Shown: positions 15,294 through 23,545 of the stretch, one piece after another | Numbering within the stretch: position 1 is the first letter of the stretch | How the letters are laid out: the number at the start of each line of letters is the position of its first letter | NCBI GenBank assembly: GCA_028343845.1 | Contig: JAOLZO010000025.1 | Span: 1-37,024, forward strand | DNA: 37,024 nucleotides | Reading direction: 5' to 3' | Origin: Verrucomicrobiota bacterium | Lineage (GTDB): Bacteria; Verrucomicrobiota; Verrucomicrobiia; Opitutales; Seribacteraceae | Notes under the pieces: generated by a model | Told to the model about the DNA's origin: nothing | Database searches by the model: none | The model's input: only the letters and a program-made list of their open reading frames with translations | Position numbers and translations under genes: made by a program

Positions 15294-17540
15294 TTATTCG
15301 AGGGGGCTTGTTTTGAACCGGATGGTTGGTCCGACTGGAATCCGGAATGCGGAGAATTCGGAATGCAGATCGGCGAAGGAGGGAATGGCCAATGCTTGTC
15401 CTATGTTTTCATTTCTGAAAAGCAGGTTACGAATGATCCTGACCCCTGGATTGATGACGGGGGACAGACCGTCATAAGCCACGGGATCGTGAAAATGATC
15501 TCCGTCACCGGCTTTTGTAGTCATGGTAACCAGGTATCTGATTCCTTGTTGCATTTGGATCTCTTGCCCCAGCTTAAGGTATCGAAATTCCCCATCCAAT
15601 TCTCCAGGGCTTCCCGGTTTCATTTCCACCCGGGTGATTTGCTTCGGGATCTTGCCCCTTATTTCCCAAAGCGTGATGAAGTGCGGGCTTTTAAGCGTCC
15701 TTGGCTTTTTTCCCGTCCGGCTTGGCTGGTCCCGTTCATTCTCCGTAGGAATGCCCCGGGCTGATCGAACCGGACGTTCCCGGTCATGGTCATCCCACAT
15801 CCCCAGATGGGTGGTTACTCGGTCATTAAGCAATTCGAACTCATATCCGACGGAGCCGGTCAGGTCATTTCTCAAGTTATGCCAACCGTCGTCCACTATC
15901 AGGTTTCCGCCGTTTGGTACTGCAAGGGGACGGGAATGTCCCTGGTTGTGAATTCTTAGCAACTCTTTGGTCAACTTCCTCACTTCCGTGCTTCCGCTCG
16001 GGGAGAAATCTCCTTGCTCATAGGGGTTTTTGCTGAGGTCGTGAAAGACTATCGATTCGGATGCGCCTTTGGTTCCGGACTCCGTCCAAGGCCGGGCGAG
16101 CCCGCCTTGGGCGATCAGTTTTCTGGAGTCTTTTCTTATTGCGATGGCATCGTTCTCATAAGGGGGGCCGAGGTGGCAAAAGAAATAGCGGGTCCGCGGG
16201 TCGCTTTTTCCCGGTTCTTTCCAATGGGCGAGAGAATCCAAGCTGTCCTGTGCCTCGGCAGGGGAGAGCTCTTCCCCGACGGTGCGCGCGAGGGTCGCAA
16301 AGAGATCGGTCAGGGAGAACAAGTTGCGGTTGATTTGCCCGCCTTCGAAGTTTCCTTTCCAGTACAAGATAAAGGGAACGCGGTGCCCGCCTTCCCAAAT
16401 CTTTGCCTTTTTGCCACGCAAACCTCCGCTTTCCTGGTTGGGCGCGTTGTTGTCCCCTACGTTCGGACCATTGTCGCTGGTAAAGATCACGAGGGTATTG
16501 TCGATCAGTTTGTGGCCCGGAGAACGCGGGTCGTCCGTTTCGCGCAAGGTCTTGAGCAGGGTCCCGAATGCGACGTCGTTTTCCAATATCATGTCCTCGC
16601 GCTCGCCTCCTTTGGAGCCATCCGTATATCCGCTCTTCCCCTTGATAGGAGTGCCGGCAATGGTCTCGGGTACGGCGTAAGGTCCGCTTGGGTTTTGCTG
16701 GAGATGATTCGCAGTGGGGACGTAGTAGAGAAAGAAAGGGGTCTGACCTTTGCCTTGTCTTTTCACAAAGGCCGTTGCTTCGCGCAGGAAATCGGGGCCG
16801 AGTTGAGCCAAGTCCCAATCAGGGTCTGCCAAGATTCGCCCCTCCCGGTGTTTCATGCCGATGAGTTTCATTTTCGAACGATCGGAAAAAGTCCATCGGT
16901 CGTTTCGCAGGTAAATCCTTGGTTCGGTATCGAGCGGGTCTTCGGTGTTTCCGGGGACGCCGAAGAATTCGTCGAAGCCGTGGTGGGTCGGTCCGTCCAG
17001 AATCGGCTTGGTGAAATCGACGTCCTGAAAATCAAACTCGTCGGCAGGTTCGCCATGTCCGTCATCGAAATCCATGCCGACATGGTATTTCCCGATAGCG
17101 GCGGTGACATAGTCGCTTCTTTTCAGCATCTCGGGAAGGGTGGTCAGGGCGCGGTGAATCATCGGTGGGTTCGGGCCGTGCGGAAGCCAGCCTTGCTTCT
17201 TTAGGTAGGACCGGTGTGAGAGCCTTCCCGTGAGCAGAGAATAGCGGGTCGAGCTACACATGGAAGCGGGGGCATGGGCATCCGTAAAGATCATGCTTTG
17301 CCTCGCGAACGTCTCTATGTTCGGGGTCTTCAGGGTTTTGGCAATGGCTTTGGTGTTTGGCATCAATCGAACCCCCAAGTATGCGCTGGTATCCCCGATC
17401 CCCATGTCGTCGGCCATGAAGATTATGACATTCGGTTTCTTGGGTTGCGCGGAGACCGTGCCGAGCCAAAGCGTTAAGAGAAGAAACCCTTGCAGAAAAA
17501 GAAGTGCCAACGCAGTGAAGGTCTTGGTACTTGGGGTCAT
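15294..17540 (-). CDS. Secreted type I sulfatase with a C-terminal beta-domain
   Basis: A 748-residue exported sulfatase. I start at the ATG at 17540 because a signal peptide follows directly (TFTALALLFLQGF, cleavage near VSAQ) and the longer frame to 17642 would overlap the symporter gene by 64 bases. The catalytic core starts KPNVIIFMADDMGIGD with Asp44 and Asp45. The modification site is CSSTRYSLLTGR with Cys95, and VIFTSDNGPN and HHGFDEFFGVP follow the family order. The last 135 residues (614-748) are not sulfatase: they form a beta-rich tail (HFITLWEI, YLKLGQEI, GDGDHFHDPVAYDG) that may bind carbohydrate or the surface. It lies 38 bases after the symporter gene, consistent with co-transcription. 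The sulfated substrate is unknown. Confidence 0.88.
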   Translation of the reverse strand: MTPSTKTFTALALLFLQGFLLLTLWLGTVSAQPKKPNVIIFMADDMGIGDTSAYLGVRLMPNTKAIAKTLKTPNIETFARQSMIFTDAHAPASMCSSTRYSLLTGRLSHRSYLKKQGWLPHGPNPPMIHRALTTLPEMLKRSDYVTAAIGKYHVGMDFDDGHGEPADEFDFQDVDFTKPILDGPTHHGFDEFFGVPGNTEDPLDTEPRIYLRNDRWTFSDRSKMKLIGMKHREGRILADPDWDLAQLGPDFLREATAFVKRQGKGQTPFFLYYVPTANHLQQNPSGPYAVPETIAGTPIKGKSGYTDGSKGGEREDMILENDVAFGTLLKTLRETDDPRSPGHKLIDNTLVIFTSDNGPNVGDNNAPNQESGGLRGKKAKIWEGGHRVPFILYWKGNFEGGQINRNLFSLTDLFATLARTVGEELSPAEAQDSLDSLAHWKEPGKSDPRTRYFFCHLGPPYENDAIAIRKDSRKLIAQGGLARPWTESGTKGASESIVFHDLSKNPYEQGDFSPSGSTEVRKLTKELLRIHNQGHSRPLAVPNGGNLIVDDGWHNLRNDLTGSVGYEFELLNDRVTTHLGMWDDHDRERPVRSARGIPTENERDQPSRTGKKPRTLKSPHFITLWEIRGKIPKQITRVEMKPGSPGELDGEFRYLKLGQEIQMQQGIRYLVTMTTKAGDGDHFHDPVAYDGLSPVINPGVRIIRNLLFRNENIGQALAIPSFADLHSEFSAFRIPVGPTIRFKTSPLE

Positions 17541-17578
17541 GGATTGAGACGGAGTTTGGAACAAGGCCGGTCTACCGT

Positions 17579-19489
17579 TCAGGTTCCGATTTGGGCAACG
17601 AGCAAAACAAGGCCGATAATCGCGAAACAAAGAGCGAAGCATATCAGGAAGCCGATGACGTCGTACTTGGTTGGCCTTTGGAATTCGAGGTTGGAATTGG
17701 GGAACAACTTGTTTTTGTCGAACCGGTCAGGGTGGGCGTAGCTTTTTTCAATTTCGGCTTCGTCCTTTTCCGGAACCGGGTCGACCGGGGTCTTCAATTT
17801 TACGTAAAGGCGATCAAGGGCCTGTTTGTCGTTCGGTTTGGTCAGCAGACTGGCAATGATCATGACAAGGAATGGAGCGATGATTTTGAAAGGAAACTCA
17901 AGCGTCTTCAAGGCGGCGTTACTCACCTTGGTCAGGTCCACACCTGGGATTTTTTCGTAAATAAGCATATCGAAGCGGAAGGAACCAAGACCTGTGCTTA
18001 TGCCTTGTTTCTCTTCCACCCCGCCACTCCAGTAGATGGATTTTCCTCCTCCCGTTTCCGTTTTCACATTGGATTGAACAAGGGAAGGTTCGGTTCGCAA
18101 GCTTGGAGCAACGGTTGGGATCAGCCTCGGCAAAACGAAAAAGCTCAGCAGGCAGAACGCCACGGTTATCCACCCCGCCTTGGTCGTGGCCCTTCGCCAA
18201 TACATACCTACCCAGAAGAGAGCCGCGAAGGTCATGGGTACGACCCAAGTCAGTTCAAGTTGCTTGAACATGTCCAGCATCGTGACCGAAATGATCACGG
18301 CTCCCAATACCACTACCCCCCCAGTCACCCGGCCGAGCAAGAGACATTCCTTTTCTCCTGCCTTGGGGTTTACAAAAGGGACGTAGACGTTACGCACGAC
18401 CAAGGCCGAGCAGACCAGCATATAGCAGTCCACGCTACTCATGAGGGCGGCTAACAGGCAGGCCAGCATGAGACCGACGAGACCAATGCCCAAGGGGCCG
18501 AGCAATTCCTTGGTGGCGGCTCCCCATGCCATGTCCGCATCCTTCATCAGGGCCATGTCATCCCCAAACAAAGTAAGAACGATCAGGGCGGTTATGACCC
18601 AACCGATGGTGCAAAAGCGCTTGATGAAGTTTCCCGTCACAAGACCGATACGGGCGTCTTGTTCGCTCTTTGCTGTTCCGCCTCCCGTAACGATGAAGTG
18701 CGGGGTCAGGGCGATGCCGATCATGTTCATGATCACGATGACCACGATTGCGTAAAGGGGGAATTCGCTGGCTGCGTCTCCACCTATAATCGTGAAGTTG
18801 CTAGCGGGCAACTGTTCGTGCATGACGCGGAATCCATCGGTCCAGGAATCCCCCGGGGAACCAAATTTTTCAACGACCGCCTGCAAACCGAAGGGGATCA
18901 GCAGTACGGACAGCAGAATGATACACAAACCCTGGATGAGATCGGTCCAGTAAGCGGCCGCGATCCCACCGAGTACCCCATATAACGCCACGACGATGGC
19001 TACGATCGGGACCAGGACGTATTCGGTTTGCACCCCGAAAAGTTCGGGACCTACCAGTGGAACGGAGACCTTTCCAATCGCGGTGAAGAGCATCGCTCCG
19101 TAGACCATGTAGTAAAAACATCCGAAAATTGCGTAGGCCACGCCCATTTGTTTCGACTGGTAGCGTTCCACGAACCAGTCTCCGAGAGTGAGACAACGCA
19201 TCCGTCGATACCAAACGGCGCTTATCCAGTACATGGGCGTAACGAACAGCCAGTACATTACCCCCCACATGCCGCTCATGCCACTGGCGAAAGTTCCCCG
19301 CGCTGTGTTCACCGGATCGGCTGAACCCGTTCCTGCTCCAAAGGCTGCGAAGGTCTGAAAGAGTTTCCCGAAACGCCGCCCGCCCATGAAATAGTCTTCC
19401 TGTCCTTTCACGCGCTTCATGGCCCAAATTCCTATGGCCGCCATGCCGGCGAAATAACCGAAGAGCACAATGTAATCTATCGTTTCCAT
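17579..19489 (-). CDS. Sodium/solute symporter (SSS family)
   Basis: A 636-residue inner-membrane transporter of the SSS family, which couples sodium entry to uptake of sugars, sialic acid, amino acids or other solutes. It begins METIDYIVLFGYFAGMAAIG at the ATG at 19489; a longer frame exists but adds a hydrophilic extension without family features. Hallmarks are GGRRFGKLFQTFAAFGAGTGSADPVNTARG, TLGDWFVERY, the long TM segments through GVLGGIAAAYWTDLIQG, and LLAALMSSVDCYMLVCSALVVRN, where a sodium site lies in this family. A large loop at about 500-540 separates the last helices. Being the first gene of the minus-strand cluster with sulfatases and glycosidases, it probably imports the released sugar. 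Confidence 0.88.
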   Translation of the reverse strand: METIDYIVLFGYFAGMAAIGIWAMKRVKGQEDYFMGGRRFGKLFQTFAAFGAGTGSADPVNTARGTFASGMSGMWGVMYWLFVTPMYWISAVWYRRMRCLTLGDWFVERYQSKQMGVAYAIFGCFYYMVYGAMLFTAIGKVSVPLVGPELFGVQTEYVLVPIVAIVVALYGVLGGIAAAYWTDLIQGLCIILLSVLLIPFGLQAVVEKFGSPGDSWTDGFRVMHEQLPASNFTIIGGDAASEFPLYAIVVIVIMNMIGIALTPHFIVTGGGTAKSEQDARIGLVTGNFIKRFCTIGWVITALIVLTLFGDDMALMKDADMAWGAATKELLGPLGIGLVGLMLACLLAALMSSVDCYMLVCSALVVRNVYVPFVNPKAGEKECLLLGRVTGGVVVLGAVIISVTMLDMFKQLELTWVVPMTFAALFWVGMYWRRATTKAGWITVAFCLLSFFVLPRLIPTVAPSLRTEPSLVQSNVKTETGGGKSIYWSGGVEEKQGISTGLGSFRFDMLIYEKIPGVDLTKVSNAALKTLEFPFKIIAPFLVMIIASLLTKPNDKQALDRLYVKLKTPVDPVPEKDEAEIEKSYAHPDRFDKNKLFPNSNLEFQRPTKYDVIGFLICFALCFAIIGLVLLVAQIGT

Positions 19490-19535
19490 AAATGTATGTA
19501 ACGAATTCGTTTCAGAAAGGACTTCTTTGGCAACG

Positions 19536-19561
19536 AAAAAGGGTTTGCAGCCCTCTTTTTT
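19536..19561. other. Terminator-like hairpin in the divergent region
   Basis: The plus strand reads five A, GGG, TTTGCAG, CCC, then TCTTTTTT. The inner stem AGGG/CCCT with a seven-base loop extends with A-T pairs around one mismatch; on the minus strand the mismatch becomes a G-U pair. It lies 47 bases upstream of the symporter start and 134 bases before the Nramp-like start, where a terminator is not expected between divergent promoters. It could attenuate the symporter operon or end a short unannotated transcript, or be chance. Confidence 0.35.
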
Positions 19562-19694
19562 GGCAAGGATGCGCATTGAGGGGGCCGCGGCTTTACCAAA
19601 AATGCATTGACTTGAATGAAGCGCGAAAGGTTAGATCATAAAATGAATTTGACCGTTCCTGTTCTCTGTTTCCTCTTCCAGCTTTAAGCAAATT

Positions 19695-20984
19695 GTGAAG
19701 AATCTCCTCAAGTCCATCGGCCCGGCCATTGTGGTCGCCGCAGTCGTTCTCGGGCCCGGTTCGATTCTGACTAGCTCGAAGGTGGGGGCTAGCTTCGGAT
19801 TGCTTGGGGTGCCCGTGATCATCTGCTCGACAATCCTTATGATCGCGATGGTGGCTCTGGCTGCCCGGATCGGGGTGGTCTACGAGGGCAGTCCATGCGA
19901 TGAACTTGCTGCGCGCTTGGGTCGGCCAGTGGCCATTGCCATAGGAGCCATTCTCTTCACCTTGATCGCATTCTTTCAGTCTTCGAACAATATTGCATTG
20001 ATTGGGGGCCTTGAGCCCATGTTTGGGAATGAACCACTGAGCCTTGGGGCAAAATGCGCTCTTTTGCTTGCCGTAAACGGACTTCTCATCACGAGCCTGT
20101 ACAAACTGAGGAACCTTTATGGTTCAGTGGAGCAATTCATGAAGCTCCTTGTCGGCCTGATGGCCTTGGCTTTTCTCATTAACTTCCTCGTGATTTTTAG
20201 CCAACCGCGTGGTTACGAGCCCGTTGCCAGCGTTGAGTCCCGAGATTGGATTCCGCTGCTAGGCATGATTGCCACGACCTTCTCGGTTGCAGGGGCTTTT
20301 TATCAGGCTTATCTGGTTAAGGAGAAAGGGTGGGGCTTGGGCGAAGCCCGCAAGGGAGTCCTCGATTCAATGGTCAGTATTTCCATTCTCGGACTGACGA
20401 CCTGCATAATCCTTGTGACCGCCTGGAGATGTTTTCATTCCCATCCGGACGCTGTAACTCTTGCTTCGGTCGGTGACGTCGCCCGTCAGTTGGAACCGCT
20501 TTTCGGCTCTGCGGCGAAGATCATCTTTTGCACCGGTATTCTTGCCGGTGCCTTGAGCTCCTTCTTGGTCAACGCGATGATCGGTGGAACCGTAATGTCG
20601 GACGGACTGGGAAAAGGATACCGGCTCGAGGACCGCTGGCCGCTTCATCTTACCACGGTTGCCCTGCTGGTGGGAATGCTGGTGGGAATGGCTGCCTTGG
20701 CAAAGGAGGGTAGCACGGTCTTGCTTATCACGCTGGCCCAAGCCTTTACCGTCATCGGAATCCCGGCTCTCGCCCTTGCCCTTGTCTATTTGGGCACCCG
20801 TAAAGACCTGAAGGGGGAAAGAAAGGTGCCCAAGCCGATCCTTGGTTTGGCGGTTCTGGGTTTTTTGGTGTCCTGTGTTCTGGCCTGTCTTACGGCACGG
20901 AAGGTATGGGATAAATTTTACCCGCCGGATAAATCCGTTGCCTGGTCATCGGATCAACCGGAAAAGAAAAGCGCAATGGGATAA
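19695..20984 (+). CDS. Nramp-family-like transporter lacking the metal-binding motifs
   Basis: A 429-residue membrane protein with about 11 hydrophobic segments and the Nramp/APC layout. The start is GTG at 19695; no other usual start codon lies between it and the in-frame TGA at 19650. TM1 carries GPGSILTSSKVG (residues 20-31), in the place where true Nramp proteins have GPG followed by the metal-binding DPGN. The TM6 region reads SVAGAFYQAYLVKEKGWG (about 197-214) where the MPHN motif is expected. Both metal ligands are therefore replaced, so divalent-metal transport should not be assumed. It is followed by nagB and a nagA-like gene on the same strand, which suggests a solute linked to amino-sugar catabolism. 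Confidence 0.75.
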   Translation: MKNLLKSIGPAIVVAAVVLGPGSILTSSKVGASFGLLGVPVIICSTILMIAMVALAARIGVVYEGSPCDELAARLGRPVAIAIGAILFTLIAFFQSSNNIALIGGLEPMFGNEPLSLGAKCALLLAVNGLLITSLYKLRNLYGSVEQFMKLLVGLMALAFLINFLVIFSQPRGYEPVASVESRDWIPLLGMIATTFSVAGAFYQAYLVKEKGWGLGEARKGVLDSMVSISILGLTTCIILVTAWRCFHSHPDAVTLASVGDVARQLEPLFGSAAKIIFCTGILAGALSSFLVNAMIGGTVMSDGLGKGYRLEDRWPLHLTTVALLVGMLVGMAALAKEGSTVLLITLAQAFTVIGIPALALALVYLGTRKDLKGERKVPKPILGLAVLGFLVSCVLACLTARKVWDKFYPPDKSVAWSSDQPEKKSAMG

Positions 20985-21053
20985 ATATTCTTTGAACCCG
21001 TAAGTCTTATTAACTTGGACAAGCCTACGGCAATCGGGTCGAATGGCAAAATC

Positions 21054-21785
21054 ATGAACACGGAAATTTTTTCAACCAAGCAAGAGATGGGCGCGGCGGC
21101 CGCCGCTCATGGAATATCCAAGTTGCAGGCAGCTCTGAGCGCAAAAGGTTCCGCCTCCTTCATCGTGGCCACGGGGGCGTCCCAGTTAGAGACCTTGGCG
21201 GAATTGGCCAAGGCGGATTTGCCTTGGAACAAGATGACGGGTTTTCATCTCGACGAGTACGTCGGGCTCCCGATCTCTCATGATGCATCCTTCCGGAAGT
21301 ACCTATGGGAACGTTTCGTGAGCAAACTGTCTCTCCCGCTCGCGGCCTTTCACTTTCTTGATGGAGAAGGTGATCCTGAGGGCGAATGCCGACGGGCGAG
21401 CGCCCTTATAGAGGAAACTACGATCGACGTTGCGTTTGTGGGAATTGGCGAAAACGGGCATCTGGCCTTTAATGATCCACCGGCGGATTTCGAAACCGAA
21501 CGTCCATATATGCTGGTCGATCTGGACGAGGCTTGCCGGCAACAACAATTCGGCGAGGGCTGGTTTCCCGATTTTGACTCCGTCCCGAAGAGAGCCATTT
21601 CCATGTCCGTTCGTCAAATCATGAAGAGCGACGCAATTGTTTGCACCGTTCCCGACGAGCGCAAGGCCGAGGCCGTGAAAAACGCAACCCAGGGAACCAT
21701 TACTCCGGAGGTGCCGGCTTCCATTCTCCAAGAACATCCCGATTGCCATCTTTTTCTGGATGCGTCCGCCGCTTCCCTGACGTGA
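21054..21785 (+). CDS. nagB: Glucosamine-6-phosphate deaminase
   Basis: A 243-residue cytoplasmic enzyme of the NagB/6-phosphogluconolactonase fold, converting glucosamine 6-phosphate to fructose 6-phosphate plus ammonia. The phosphate loop [10 protein letters not shown] (about 39-48) is near the N-terminus, followed by [10 protein letters not shown] with Asp67 and [14 protein letters not shown] with His136. Compared with E. coli NagB, the Asp before NGH is Glu133 and the Glu of FNEP is Asp141; both changes occur in deaminase-like relatives. I chose the ATG at 21054, though a TTG at 21015 in the same frame is possible; neither has a clear ribosome-binding site. It overlaps the next gene by four bases (GTGA), so the two are translationally coupled. 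Confidence 0.85.
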   Translation: MNTEIFSTKQEMGAAAAAHGISKLQAALSAKGSASFIVATGASQLETLAELAKADLPWNKMTGFHLDEYVGLPISHDASFRKYLWERFVSKLSLPLAAFHFLDGEGDPEGECRRASALIEETTIDVAFVGIGENGHLAFNDPPADFETERPYMLVDLDEACRQQQFGEGWFPDFDSVPKRAISMSVRQIMKSDAIVCTVPDERKAEAVKNATQGTITPEVPASILQEHPDCHLFLDASAASLT

Positions 21786-22690
21786 AACCTTTTGACCTGC
21801 AGGTAAACGGTTACGCAGGTACTGATTTCTGCTCCTCAACCCTTGACGCAGAGCAACTTCACGTCGCTTGCCGGGCTTTGGCAGACGATGGGGCGGATGG
21901 CGTCCTCGCCACCTTTATCACCGACGACCTAAGAAGTCTCAAGGCCAAGCTTTCGAACTTGGTTCGCTTGCGGGAGGAGGACGAACTGGCCAGACAGGTG
22001 ATTACCGGGTTTCATGTCGAAGGACCGTTTCTCAATCCTGAGCTAGGCTATGTCGGGGCACACGAACCTGAGCTCGTTCGTCCCGCTTGCCTGGAAGATG
22101 CCCAAGGCATTCTGGAGGCTGGCGAGGGACTGGTGAAACTGCTTACGCTCGCGCCCGAGCAGGATTCCGGAGGCGTCGTCACGAAGTTTCTCGTCGAAGC
22201 GGGGGTGGTCGTTTCGGCAGGGCATTGCGATCCTTCCCTCGCTCAGTTAAAGGCGGCGATTGACGGTGGTTTGAGTATGGTTACCCACTTCGGCAATGGT
22301 TGTCCGGTTGAGCTTTCCCGCCACGATAACATTCTGCAGCGTTTTCTTTCTTTGCGCGAACACCTTTGGTTCTGCTTCATCCCCGACGGGGTGCACGTCG
22401 ATTTTTTCGCCCTGAAAAATTACTTGGATTTAGTGGGGGTCGACCGTTCGATCATGACCACCGATGCCATTTCCGCAGCCACCCTTGGACCGGGTATGCA
22501 TGAAATCTCAGGCATTTCGGTTGAGGTCGACGAGGATGGGGTTGCCCGCCGTCCCGGCTCGGCTAACCTTGCTGGTTCCACCAGTACGATGCCAAGAATC
22601 CTCCACAACCTTTCTCTAGAACTTGGGCTGAGCAAGGAGGAGATAGTCAAACTCGTGGATCGCAACCCAAGAAGCGCCTTGGGTCTTTGA
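21782..22690 (+). CDS. nagA: N-acetylglucosamine-6-phosphate deacetylase-like amidohydrolase, short form
   Basis: A 302-residue amidohydrolase that would deacetylate N-acetylglucosamine 6-phosphate to feed the preceding deaminase. The start is a GTG overlapping the nagB stop in GTGA; the protein then begins [15 protein letters not shown]. Metal and catalytic residues follow the family order: HVEGPFLNP with Glu80, SAGHCDPS with His148, VTHFGNG with His169, the substrate loop IPDGVH at 200-205, and TTDAIS with Asp228. It ends [10 protein letters not shown] like NagA. The usual 45-60 residue N-terminal beta-segment preceding the D-Q-NG motif is missing, so only the TIM-barrel part is encoded. 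No stop-free upstream extension resembles that segment. Confidence 0.82.
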   Translation: MKPFDLQVNGYAGTDFCSSTLDAEQLHVACRALADDGADGVLATFITDDLRSLKAKLSNLVRLREEDELARQVITGFHVEGPFLNPELGYVGAHEPELVRPACLEDAQGILEAGEGLVKLLTLAPEQDSGGVVTKFLVEAGVVVSAGHCDPSLAQLKAAIDGGLSMVTHFGNGCPVELSRHDNILQRFLSLREHLWFCFIPDGVHVDFFALKNYLDLVGVDRSIMTTDAISAATLGPGMHEISGISVEVDEDGVARRPGSANLAGSTSTMPRILHNLSLELGLSKEEIVKLVDRNPRSALGL

Positions 22691-22704
22691 CTATCGCCAG
22701 AAGC

Positions 22705-23493
22705 TTATTTCCTTTTTTGGGAGTAGAGCCATTCCCACATTTCCTTGGAATTCCATGCATCGGTCCAGGAATTGTGCCCGCGTCCCTTAATCTCCGAATA
22801 CTTCGGGTTTCCGCCAGCTTTCTTGATTGCCTCGATCATATCCCGCGAACGGCTGGGCTTGATCACGCGATCCTTGTCTCCGTGCCATGCCCAAACCGGA
22901 AGCCCCTTGAGCTTTTCCCCGAAACTCTTGTCTCCACCTCCGCAGATGGGAACGGCGGCGGCAAAGAAATCGGGCCTTCGTTGGATCGCATCCCAAGTGC
23001 CGTAACCGCCCATGGACAGACCCATTACGTAGATGCGGTTGGGATCGACTTGATTCTTCTTGTCGGCGACGTAGGCATCGAGCGCCTCGAAGGCCATGCG
23101 CATGGAATCCGAAACCTTCGGCATCTTGTGCCCCAAGAGACTCCAGTGAACGTCGACCCACCGCTCGCCTTTGGGGACTTGTCCGGCAAAGACGTGTGAA
23201 CCCCGCTTACTCATCAAGCCGGCCTTGTCAAATGCTCCGATTCCACCGGCATCCACCAACTGACCTTTATTGTCATTGCCGCGTCCACCGGCCCCATGAA
23301 AAAACACGAGAAGGGGGTACTTGGTTCCCTTTTCCATTTTTGAAGGGGAAGAGTGCCTGTAGAGAAAAGTACCCTGAGTCGGGCTTTTCCAAGTTGCGGC
23401 AACGTAGGGGGACATGAGTTCCTGCATACTCTTGGCTTTAGCAATCGGGGGCGCGATGAATAATATTATGGCGAGGGCCGAAAGGGATTTCAT
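22705..23493 (-). CDS. Secreted alpha/beta-hydrolase (dienelactone hydrolase/peptidase-like esterase)
   Basis: A 262-residue exported hydrolase. I chose the ATG at 23493 because it begins a signal peptide (MKSLSALAIILFIAPP, cleavage near AKA); the longer frame to 23604 would overlap the upstream cytochrome gene. The core has LLVFFHGAGGRGNDN as oxyanion region, YVMGLSMGGYGTWD with Ser160, WHGDKDRVI with Asp208, and GRGHNSWTDAW with His240, a complete triad in the order of PHB-depolymerase or acetyl xylan-type esterases. It lies 52 bases after the cytochrome gene on the same strand, echoing the hydrolase plus cytochrome pair near 1522-5430. The natural ester is unknown. Confidence 0.83.
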   Translation of the reverse strand: MKSLSALAIILFIAPPIAKAKSMQELMSPYVAATWKSPTQGTFLYRHSSPSKMEKGTKYPLLVFFHGAGGRGNDNKGQLVDAGGIGAFDKAGLMSKRGSHVFAGQVPKGERWVDVHWSLLGHKMPKVSDSMRMAFEALDAYVADKKNQVDPNRIYVMGLSMGGYGTWDAIQRRPDFFAAAVPICGGGDKSFGEKLKGLPVWAWHGDKDRVIKPSRSRDMIEAIKKAGGNPKYSEIKGRGHNSWTDAWNSKEMWEWLYSQKRK

Positions 23494-23545
23494 TTGGCAA
23501 GGGATCGAGTGGTTGTGAGTAAAAAACCTGTTCATGGAGCGAAAG

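Noticed and set aside
16014..17204. Long plus-strand open frame (396 codons) opposite the second sulfatase
   Set aside because: The minus strand encodes the sulfatase catalytic core; the antisense product has no recognisable motif and is a shadow of codon bias.
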